A stretch of 64,000 nt of DNA from G963675935 sp963675935 (GTDB lineage Bacteria > Planctomycetota > Planctomycetia > Pirellulales > Thermoguttaceae). Positions 43,522-53,900 of the stretch are shown here, one piece after another. Both the position numbers and the translations under genes were made by a program. The notes below the pieces were generated by a model. That model was not told the DNA's origin, ran no database searches, and was given only the letters and a program-made list of their open reading frames with translations. The stretch is from assembly GCA_963675935.2 (NCBI GenBank), contig CAXXPV010000003.1:1612001-1676000 (forward strand), written 5' to 3'. The number at the start of each line of letters is the position of its first letter. Positions within the stretch are counted from its first letter, which is position 1.

Positions 43522-44034
43522 ATGTTGCAGATAAATTGGGAACCGCTCCCCATGTGTGTTGGAGTTGTAGTTATGTTGCTCATAGCGGCATTCCAGGCAG
43601 TTATACACCGCGTACCTAACGCTTTAACCATTCCTGCGATTCTAGCCGGCTGGGCGTTTTCCATCCATGTTGATGCAAGCCACCACGCAATGTGGCCGGG
43701 AGCCGCATTTCAAGCAAGTCTTCTCGGAAGTTTCCTGGCGTTGCTGATTTTGCTGCCACTCTATTGCAACCACCAACTTGGAGCCGGATGCGTCAAAGGC
43801 CAAATGGCTTTTGGGGCATGGATTGGTTGTGCCTTGCCGCTGCTGCCCTCTCTAACGCTCGCGGCAGGCTCAACACTCGCTGGTGTGTTCTTCACCTATT
43901 TCGTTTTCCGTAGGAAGATTCTCGATATTCCAGAAGAAGAACGAGCCAACTACGAGTTTCCGGCGCAAATTACCCTATCCATCGTAGCTGCCGGCAGCGT
44001 ACTCGCATGTTGGATCATTTCTTGTCCAGCGTGA
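43522..44034 (+). CDS. Prepilin-peptidase-like membrane protein lacking both catalytic Asp
   Basis: 170 aa from the ATG at 43522 with GAGGAAC 7 nt upstream; a frame from 43474 has no ribosome site. Several membrane segments (about 11-28, 37-50, 62-81, 95-120 and a C-terminal one). The order matches A24 type IV leader peptidases of the short CpaA/TadV form. HRVPNALTIPAILAGW corresponds to D....R.IPN.LT, and LGAGCVKGQMAFGAWIG to GxGDxKL. But the first Asp is Gln25 and the second is Cys90, so peptidase activity is not expected. Flanked by two inverted REP-like elements; no pilin genes nearby. Confidence 0.6.
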   Translation: MLQINWEPLPMCVGVVVMLLIAAFQAVIHRVPNALTIPAILAGWAFSIHVDASHHAMWPGAAFQASLLGSFLALLILLPLYCNHQLGAGCVKGQMAFGAWIGCALPLLPSLTLAAGSTLAGVFFTYFVFRRKILDIPEEERANYEFPAQITLSIVAAGSVLACWIISCPA

Positions 44035-44214
44035 AATTGCAGAGACGTTATCGCTGGGGAAGCCTTACGCAACCCGTGCTAGCAAGTCAATTTCCGAGCG
44101 TTCAAAAACTGAAATTGTCCCAAATTATCTACGTGCCCGCATACGCCTGAAAATCGGCGCCGATCGCTTTCATGCGAGCGGCCTGCTTCGTTTTGGGGAT
44201 TGAAAAGGGGGATT

Positions 44215-44308
44215 GAAAAGGGGACATCACTGATATTCAGCCTTTTTTTTGAAGGCGATGCCTACCATGACATTACCTAATCTTCCAATATCAGTGATGT
44301 CCCCTTTT
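44215..44308. repeat. REP/MITE-like element, copy B
   Basis: 94 bp, near-perfect reverse complement of copy A: GGGGACATCACTGATATTCA, poly-T, GAAGGCGATGCCTACCATGA, and a closing ATCAGTGATGTCCCC arm. It is preceded by GGGGATTGAAAAG in two tandem copies (44194-44218). 44035-44193 holds nothing recognised. Confidence 0.8.
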
Positions 44309-44432
44309 CAGACCTTAGATCGAGGAAAGCGGCAAAATCCTCCTTCTTATGAAACACTTCCACCCGCGCGTTGCCGCGATTGATCACATGGTAGCAAACG
44401 CCACCTACCGATGCCCTTGCTGTTCGCGCCAT
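44277..44432 (-). pseudogene. REP-associated tyrosine transposase (RAYT), N-terminal fragment
   Basis: Minus strand from the ATG at 44432: MARTARASVGGVCYHVINRGN, then ARVEVFHKKEDFAAFLDL. This is the conserved start of Y1/IS200-like RAYT proteins (YHVinRGN, vF.k..D...Fl). After about 40 native residues the frame enters the REP-like element and stops at 44277. The catalytic HUH and Tyr part is missing. It ties the GGGGACATCACTGAT repeats to the RAYT system, which is known to mobilise REP sequences. 44433-44601 has no feature. Confidence 0.75.
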
Positions 44433-44601
44433 GCAACAATTCTATCGGCTTATTTCTGCTCTTGCAAGAGATAAAGTAGAATGTCCCCTTTGTTCTCTCC
44501 AAGTCCTTACCGGAACAAGGGGTTAGTACGCGCTGGCCCTGAGATTGTCCCTCACTCACTCCTGCAATCAAGAATCGCTGGACCACGACAGACCCCTTTG
44601 T

Positions 44602-44889
44602 TCATTTCGGAAAGTCCTTGATATAGTCAGACATGAGCGGCCCCATCGCCGCATCATGGCCAATTATCCGATAGGATTCGTCATAATCATCCATATCTTC
44701 TTCAGGGAGAACTCGAATAACCTTACCCATATTCATACCAAGAAACTTAATAATTGCCTTTAACACTATCTCTCTTCCTTCCCCATGCCAGAAACCGAAA
44801 GAGACTGCGCTATCGGGGGGGGTAGTGATTTTTCCTAAACATATCATTTCTTTTGTATCCTCACACACAAGATATGCCGAGCGACTCAT
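44602..44889 (-). CDS. Putative immunity protein for the locus-2 giant toxin
   Basis: 95 aa (MSRSAYLVCEDTKEMICLGK..., FWHGEGREIVLKAIIKFLGMNMGKVIRVLPEEDMDDYDESYR). Its ATG is 13 nt after the stop of the giant gene, with AAAGGAAAA between, in the same position as the immunity-like gene of locus 1. Acidic and small, without signal or membrane segment, as usual for immunity proteins that block a nuclease. No sequence similarity to the locus-1 gene is apparent, which fits two different toxins. Function inferred from context. Confidence 0.6.
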   Translation of the reverse strand: MSRSAYLVCEDTKEMICLGKITTPPDSAVSFGFWHGEGREIVLKAIIKFLGMNMGKVIRVLPEEDMDDYDESYRIIGHDAAMGPLMSDYIKDFPK

Positions 44890-44902
44890 TTGAATTTTCC
44901 TT

Positions 44903-47900
44903 TCATTTTACAGAACCAGAGTAAACTATTGCACCATCCTCATGTACAATACGTAATTCAATATCTTTGTATTTGGTTAGATTTCCCTCTCGCCACTTAC
45001 TGAATTCCGACAGCCAATCCTCAATGGTTTCACTGGTCACACTATCCTTAACTTGAATCCATAATTCTCCGCCATTGCGTAGTTGTCCATTTCTGGGATC
45101 AGCTACTTCGGAAAGCTCTCTTGCGAATGCACTCGAACCTCCAGTCATACATTTTGCCTCTCTTTGGAGTACAACTGCGCTATTATTTCCACTGAATACT
45201 ACGTCTGCTCCAACTCCTCCCTTTCCAGCAACCTTAGTAATTGTTGCTCCTGTTGGTTTCGTAAGAATGGTTTCGGCGTTGATCTTTGACAAGCGAAAGT
45301 CCTTGTTGGTGTCCTCAATCAACGTCTCTATGTTCTTTGCGAGCGTTGCAGCGACAGCGGCTTCCTTAGCCGACTTTGCAAGTGTTTGGAGTGCTTTTGC
45401 ATTTGATGCCAAACCGAGTGTTCCGCCGGCGACTCGCGCGATATTTTCCGTGTTCGGGCCGTTTTGCTTCATGTCACAGACGCCCTTGACGACACCAACG
45501 GCATTGCCCGCCGCGTCGAACACAGCCAACCCGCCGCTTGCAACTTTTGCCACCCTGCCGCCTGTCGCAAGCACGCTTGATATGTTTCCGGTTCCCACAG
45601 CGATAAACACTTGTCCGCTTGCCGTGGCAATGGCAACCGCAGTGTTGTACCCATTGTCCCGATCCTGCTTCGTCACTTCAAGTAGCTTGATTTGCTCATC
45701 GGTAAGACCGAGCGTGACAACACTATAAACCGCCGTCGCCGTGCCATTGACAACGGCCTTGGCGCCGGTAACCATACCTCCGGCGAAGGCTTGACTCACC
45801 TCCAAGTGGTTGTTCGCTGCTTCCTTCACGTCCTCCATATCGTTGATCATCTGTTTAAAGGCAGACGTTCTCAAAGATCGGCCGCCAAATGCTGAGAGCG
45901 AGCCTTGGGTGGGTATCTCGGGAACTGGAGGAGCTCCACCATTGGATTGCGATTCCGTCGCTTCCGCCGCGAAAACCATATCCACCGCTGCGGCGTTGAG
46001 CGAAAGATTTTGGGGAGCGACTTGGGCGACGCCGGTTCCGCTGCCGTCGGGCTCGTGCAGCGGGATGGCGAAGTAGCGGGCGGTGGCGTAGTGCGACGGC
46101 GCGGACCACGGAACCACCGCCCCGTTCACGTTGCGGTTCGCCGTGCCCATCACCTCCGCATCGCCCCACGTCAATACGCCCAACGCCGGCGGCATCGCGG
46201 CACTCCAATTGTAATAGATCGGCGTCACCGTCGTCATCCACGACGCCTGCGTCTTCAGCGATTTCAACGTGCTGTCAGTCAACGTATAGTCCCACGACGG
46301 CCCGCCCGGCTGCGAATACACAAAATCATACGACATCGACGAAACGTTCAGCGGGCCGGAGTGTGTCACCCCGCTGCTGAAGCCGGCGGCTGGCGACGAA
46401 CCGAAAACCACCGACTGGTAACTGCCGCTATACGGGATATTCCAGATGCCGCTATCGTGATTGCAGTAGACATTGGAATAGCCGTCGCCGTTGCCCGACG
46501 TGGTCAGCATTTTGTCGTAAGCCGTGCCAAGCTGGCCGTAGTCGTACTCGCCGTTGTTGCCGAAATGCGTGACGTAGAACGCCGAATTGCATAAGCCGGC
46601 GATGTGGTTCGCGTAGGTTGAGGTCGTGGTCGGCGAGACGCCCGCGACGTAGGTCGTCGTGGTCGTCGCCACGCAATCGAAGGCGTCTTCGTACCACGTG
46701 TTGTGATAGTACCAGTTGTCGGGCGAAAAATTCCGGCTGTGCGAGGCATCGCCGCTGCTGGTCTTCGTCGTCAATTCGTAGCCGTCCTTGACCCAGACGC
46801 CCTCGTCATACCACTCCGTCGTTTCTTTCGCGTATTGGGTGGCGGCGGCGTAATGGGCCGACGCCGACTCCGTTTCATCAATGAGGTGATAGTCCACCAT
46901 TCCGACACATCCCGAGCCGCTATACGAATAGCCGAAGCTCGACTCACTCGATCCGCTGGCCGAGTCGGATGCACGTGTGCGCGTCCAGCCCCATGTGGAC
47001 GGAAGATTCCACTCCTCCGTGTGCTCGGTCGAATACTGTCCGCTTCCGTCTTCGGAGAAACTGGCCGATTGACTCCAATTGTAGGAGCCGCTACTGGAAG
47101 TGGATGAACATGTTCCGCTGCCGGAGTAGGAGTAAACGGAATTGGAGTCGTCCGATTCGCTTCCGCGACCCCACTTCAACCAATAGCCGCTTTCATCGAT
47201 GATGCTCGTCGTGCGATATGCCGTCGATTGGTTGGCCGAGCCGCTCTCCGAAATCGTCCCCTCGACGAAATAGTAGGGGCCGTAACTATCGCTCCGCGAG
47301 TATTCGCCGCTGCCGGAGTAGGACCAGTGGTCGCTGGCGCTGCCCGAGGCGCTGCCCACACCGGTGCGAATGGTCCACGTGTTGTCGGGATTGAGCACCG
47401 AGGTCTTCGTATAATTGTACGACGATTGCCCGCCGCCCGACTGCGAGACCGTGCCGTTGATCGTTCCGCCGCCGATCGCATGGGTATAGGAGCCGCTGCC
47501 GGAGTAGCTGTAGGAGGTCGAGCCGGAGTCGGTGGCCGAGGCCGTGCCGGTTTCGGTCCAAAGACCGTTATGACACGCGGCGGCCGTCGAGTAGGTGTAG
47601 GTGGCGTGGTCGCTGCCATCAAGCGTCAGCGTGACGGGCGTTTCGTAGTTGCCGCCTTGCGTATAGGAGCCGGAGACCGACGAGTAGGACCAAACGGTCG
47701 AGCCGCTGCCGGCGGTTGCGCCGGTGCCGCCGGCGGCAAGCCAACGATCGTCGGGCGCGAGTTCGTAGTGTTCGGTGTAATCGTACGACGAGTGGTCGCT
47801 GCCCGATACGTCGAGCGTGCCGGGCACGGTGGCGGTGCCGCCGTCGATGGGATTGTCGAAGTCGTGGGAGCCGGATGCGCTGCGCGAGCGGTGCGACTCG

Positions 47901-50900
47901 CCGCTGCCGGAGGCCGTGGCGCTGCCGGAGGCGAATTGCCACTGGCCGGCACAGTCGAGTTCGGCGTTTTTCGTAAAGCTGTAGGAGGTGGCGTTGGAGC
48001 CGCTGGCGCTGGCGGCGCCGGTGAGCGTCGAGTAGGAATAGTCGTCGGTGGCTGTATACGATTGCGACGCGCCGCCGCTGCCCGAGGCGGTTCGCGTGCC
48101 GGTTTCGGTCCAATCGCCCCACTCGGGCGAGTAGACGGCCGAGGTTTCAAACTCGTAAGAGGTGTCGTCGAATCCGCTTTCGTCGCTGGTTCCGCTCAAG
48201 GAATAACTGTTGCTGTCGTAGGCGAAGCTGGACGACCACGTGGAGCAAGCGCCGGCGTAGGAGGAGTGAGTGGAGCCGGAGCCCGAGGAGCCGCCGCTGC
48301 CGCTGCTGGTCAGCCAGTTGCCGTCGGCGTCGAGGTCGTAGTATTTGGCGTAATCGTAGGATTCCGTGGCGCTGCCGTTTTCGGTGAGCGTGCCGGTCGT
48401 GGGGTAGCGAGTGTAGGAGCCTGCGCCGGCAAAGGAATAGTGGGCGGAGCCGGATTCGGTCGAGGAGCCGGAGCCGCTTTCGGACCATTCGCCGGCCGTG
48501 CAGGTGGCGGAGGTGGAATAGTCGTAGGAGGTGTTGTCGCTTTGGTAGTGGCTGAGTGTTCCGCTGAGCGATCCGGCGTAATAGGAAGGTGTGGAATAAG
48601 TGTTGCCGCTTCCAGTGCCGGAGTAGGACTCGAAGCCGAGGTGGGTTGCACCGGAGCCGCTGGAACTTCCACTTCCGCTGCCGGCCTGCCATGCGCCGCT
48701 CTCGTCGAGGTCGTAGTTGGTGATGTAGTTGTAGGAGGAGTCGTCGTGTCCGCTTTCGGACAACAAGCCGTGGGCGGTCCAAGTGTAGTCGCCCCACAGT
48801 TTTGCTGCGGTGGAGCAACTGCCCGAGTAGGAGTAGTGGCTGTTGCCGTCTTCGCTTTCCCAGCCGGAGCCGGATTCGGACCATTCGCCGCTGGCGCAAG
48901 CGGCGCTGGTGGAGTAGTTGTAGGCGGTGTTGTCGGAGCCGCTTTCGGCGAAAGTGCCCGAAATGGTTCCGCCGTCGGCGGCGTAGGAGTAGGTGCAGGA
49001 GCCGCTCGTGCCGGAGTAGGACCAATGCGACTCGCCGGAACTGTGCGACTCGCCGCTTCCGCTGGCAGCTTGCCAACTGCCGTCTTCGTCAAGGGCGTAG
49101 TTGGTGGTGTAGTCGTAGTCGCTGTGATCGGAGCCGCTTTCGGCCAGCGTGCCGGCCGAGTGCCAGACGCCGGAGTTGGAGCCGGTGCCGGAATCGCTGT
49201 AATTGCCGTTGCCGGCGTAAGTATAGTGGCTTGCACCCCATTCACGTTCGTTGCGATGGTCCGATGACGATCCCAGCCAACCCCTTGCGGCGGAGTAGGT
49301 GGAATCGGTGCGGTAGCTGTACGTCGAGTTGTCGGAGCCGCTTTCGGTGAAGGTTCCGTTCATCGTTTGTCCGCTGCCGGACGACCAATAGAGGCCGAAG
49401 CCCGCGTAGGCGGAGTGAGTTTCGCCGGAGCCTTCGGACCAGCCGGCGGTGTCGTGCCAAATGTTGCTGGAGTCGGAAGCGCCGCCGGCGGTCTGCCATG
49501 TGCGGTCGGAATCGAGCGTGTAGTAGGTGTCGTAATGATAGGAGTCGTCGTCGCGTCCGCTTTCGGAGAGCGAGCCGCCCGATTCCCAGCCCTCGTCCTC
49601 GTTGAATTCAGCGCTGGCATCGGCGTAGGTTCCGCTGCCGCCGACGCCGGACGCATTGGAATACTCGTAATGGCTGTTACCGCCCTCGGCGTCGTAGCGC
49701 GAGCCGGATTCGGACCAAGCCGTGCTGGAGCAAGTGGCGGTGATTGAATAGTCGTAGGAAGTGGTGTCGAGGCCGTTTTCATCGTATCGACCGTAAATGT
49801 ATTCGCCATCGCCGGACGATTCGTAGAATCCGTAGCCGCTGTAGGAATAGGAACTGGAGTCGCTGCCGGTCGAACCGCCCGAGCCGCCGGTGAATTGCCA
49901 CGCGCCATTCGAGGGCAGGGTATAATAGGTCGTATATAGGTAGGATGAATGATCGCCGCCGCTTTCGTTGACGGTTTCGCTGCCGCTGTTGGCGGTGGAG
50001 ACGCCGCTGCCGGAATAGCTATAGTGGTTTGTGGCGGCCTTGGTGTTCGACGCGGAGCCGGAATAGCTCCAACTGCCGGAGTTTTGGGTGTATCCGAGCG
50101 AATAGCCGTAGGAAAGCGAGCCGCTGCCGCTGTTGGTCGCGGAGCCTTCGACGGGATCGCTGGAATATGGCGAAGTGGAGGAGTAGGACCAGACGGTGCT
50201 TCCGCTGCCCGACCGAGAGCCGGAACCCGAGGCGGAGTTGTTGGCCACCGTATTGCTGCTGCTGGTCGTCTGGCTCCAACCGGTCGCCGTGGCGGCGGCG
50301 CTGCCGACGACGACGCAGGTGTAGTTGGAGTTCGTCGTGTTGCCGCCGGCCGTGAAGGTGTAATTGAACAACCCTGTCGTCGTCGCATACGCAACGGTAG
50401 TGCCCGCCGTTGTGGCGGTGGTCGTGATCGTGTAGCTCGATGTCCAGTGTTCGATGTACTCCCAAGTGCCGCTACCGAGATCGTAATAGTCGATCGTGCG
50501 CCGGTAAGTGTTGCTTTCTGTGGCCTCGTAGGTGGTGCTGCCGACTGTCCAAGAAGTAACGATGGAGGAAGGAGTAATCGTTCCGGTGTCTGAATCCGTC
50601 AGAGTCACAGGCATGAAGTGGTTTGTTGGCTCAGTGACATAACCTGGTTTGTTGTCATAGCTGGTCATGTTCACGACGACGCGGAAATTGCCGTTATCGA
50701 CGAAAAATGAGATGTTTCCCGTGGCCTCGTCTTTGTGCTGATCCCGCGTTCCGCCCGTATTGGGCGAGCCAAGCGACTGTTCCCATTTGGCCTCGATCGT
50801 CGTATCGCCGATTTGTGCGGTGGTGGTCGGCAAAGCACTGACGATCAAGATCGTCGTGCTGGCGCTGACGCCATCGCATTCCACCGTGACTCTTTCGGGC

Positions 50901-53900
50901 ATGGATGCGTTGGGCGGCGTATACAGCCCGCCGTCAGTGATCGAGCCGGAAATCACGCTCCAAGTGTAATCCGGCGGCGTGGTCAAAATGTGGCCAAGTG
51001 GGTGCGCCACATCGACAAATTGATCGTAGCCGGTAGCCGTGAACTGCTGCGTGCTGCCGATGGTGACGGTTGGCGTGAGCGGACTAAGTGTGATTGTCGT
51101 CAATACTTGATCGACCGTCACGGTCACCATGTCGCTGGTGGTATACAAACCGCCGTCGTCGGTGATCGTCACGCGGAAGGTGTACGAGCCGAGGCTAGTG
51201 AAGGTGGCCGTAACGTCGGATGCGTCATTCGTGCCGTTGGTCGCGCCACTGAGCGTTGGCGTCGTGGCTCCCTCGGGCGTGGAAATGACCGTCCATGAGT
51301 AGACTAGATTCGACTCGCCGGCGTCATCGTCGCCCCAGACCGACAGCGCGGCCGTCAGACCATCCGAATCCATCGAACCCGAGGCGGCCGTGGCCACCGT
51401 TGGCGCAGAATTGATTATGACAACATCGACTTCATCGCTTACGTCGCCAGATGTCACAGTAATCGTATTGGAACTCGTAATGTTCGGGGCAGTGTAAAAT
51501 CCATCGTCGATTTCGCCGACCGCCGCGCTGCCTTCTGCCGTCACCGTCCAGTCAAAAGTCGGTTGCTCGATCAACTCGTCGCCAAATTGATCGTAGGCGA
51601 TGGCGGTGAACTGCTGCGTATCGCCGGCATCAAGGGCCTGAGTCAATTCAGCGGGAGTCAACTCGATGCTCGTAAGCGTCTGAGCAACTTGGACATAGAC
51701 AATGTTGTCGAACGATCCCTCATTCGCGCCAATGGGGGTCAGTCCCTCGTCGTCGGTGATCGTTACAGTAAACCTGTAAAGGCCGGCGCTGCGGAACGTG
51801 ATAGGGGTACTCTTGGCGTCGTTATTAGTGATGTCATTGCTGTTACTGAGGCTGAACCACCCTTCGGGAAGCGTTGCGTCGTCAGACAGCAGTGCAACAG
51901 TCCAGTGATACTTCAGATGAGATTCGCCCGCGTCATCATCACCGAGGACTGTAAGCGTGCCCTCCTTGTTGGAATAGGTGTCTTCATCAATCTGCGTGAA
52001 GCTAAACTTGGCGGCTATTTTTACATCGTCTTCGTCTACAGCCACGGTCGGCCGTTCGTTCACCACAGAGACGGCAACGCTGCCGCTGACGCTCGTGCCT
52101 TGGACCGTGGCTACGACTTCTACGATTGCGGAAGTATCCTTGGGTGCCGTGTAGAGCGCCGTTGTTGAGCTAGTTGACTCAATTGTTCCCTTGGAGTTGG
52201 CCGCCCACGTAAACGATTGACTTGGTATATCAATTCCGAATTGATCGCGCGCGACCGCCGTGAACTGTTGCGTATCTCCGGCATTGAGGTCCGTCGTCGT
52301 TTCGGGCGTGACAACAACGCTCGTCAGCGTCTGGACGACCGTCACCGACACCACATCACTCGTGACCGACAGGCCATCGGCATCGGTAATCGTCACCGTA
52401 AATTCGTAATCTCCCGCTTGACCGAACGCGACAAGCGTGTTTCTGGCATCGCCACCATTGATGCTGAACACCGGATCCGGGGCTCCGGCTGGTTTGGAAG
52501 CGACAGCCCAAAGATACGTAAGATTAGATTCACCGCAATCGTCTTCGCCGTATACGGATAACTTAACCGACGAGCCGTTGGTCTCTGTTGCCGACGCGGT
52601 TGCTTCCTCGGAAATCGTGGGATAGCCAACCGCCACGCTGGTTCCAACCACGCCGGGCAAGTAGCGGGCCAAGGCGAAGTCGTTCGACTGAATGCCGTTG
52701 TACGCTTGGCCCACCGCCACGATCTTGCCGTCCGGTTGGATCGCCATGCCGTAGGCGCAATCCGAGCCGAGATGGAAATCCGTCGTCACGAGGCCGGCTG
52801 CGCCGAAAACCGTGTCCAGATCGCCGTTCGTCTCGTAGCGGGCCAACGCGAAATCGTTGTTGCCGCCGTTGCTGGCGCTGCCCGATATCACAATCTTCCC
52901 GTCCGATTGGATCGACAACGCATTGGCGTAATCGTTGCCGCCCGCATAATCCGCGGTCGTCATGCCGTCTGCGCTAAAACCCGCGTCGGGCGTGCCGTTC
53001 GCGTTGCAACGGGCCAACGCGAAATCGTAGTCGCTGCCGTCGTAGACGCTGCCCGCCGCCACGATCTTCCCGTCCGACTGGATCGCCACGGCGTAGGCAA
53101 TGTTGCTGCTGCCGGCGAACAGGACGGTCGCGAGGCCGTCCACACCGAAATCGTCGTCGGGCGTTCCATCGGCATTGTAGCGGGCCAACACGAATTCAGA
53201 ATGCGTGCCGTTGGACGAGCCGCCCGCCACGACGATCTTTCCGTCCGACTGGATCGCCGCCGCCTTGGCAAAGTCGTCGTAACCGCCGAAATCGGTTAGG
53301 ACGAAGCCGCCCACGCCGAAATCGTCTTCGTCGTGCGTTCCGTCGGCATCGTAGCGAGCCAAGGCGAAATCGGAATTGCCGCTGCTGTTGTAGGAATTGC
53401 CCGCCACGACGATCGCATCGTTCTGCAGAATCACCATCGAGTAGGCGAAGTCGTCGTAACCGGCGAGACCGGTGACGACCTTGCCGCCCGTGCCGAAGGT
53501 CGTGTCGAGCGAGCCGTCCGTGTTGTATCGGGCCAACGCGAAATCGTAGTCGCCGCCGTCGTAGACATAGCCTGCCACCACGATCTTGCCGTTGGACTGG
53601 ATCGTCACGCTGGTGGCGTGGTCTTCGGCGTTGTTGAAATCGGTGGTTGCAATGCCGTCCGTGTCGAACGTCGCGTCGAGGCTTCCATCGGCGTTGTAGC
53701 GAACGATGTTGAAGTCGCCGTTTTCAGCATTGCCGACAACCACGAGTTTCCCATCCGATTGGATCGCCACGCTCAGGGCTTGGTCGGATCCGCCGGCAAT
53801 GTTCGTGGTCGTCACGCCATTCGTTCCAAAGGTTGCGTCGAGCGCGCCGTTTGTGCCGCTCAAGCGTGCTAGAACGAAATCGGCGTCGTTTCCGTCGTTT

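Noticed and set aside
47228..49267. 679-codon plus-strand frame
   Set aside because: Antisense of the Ser/Gly/Tyr-rich repeats of giant protein 2, low-complexity Gly/Val/Ala product, no ribosome site.
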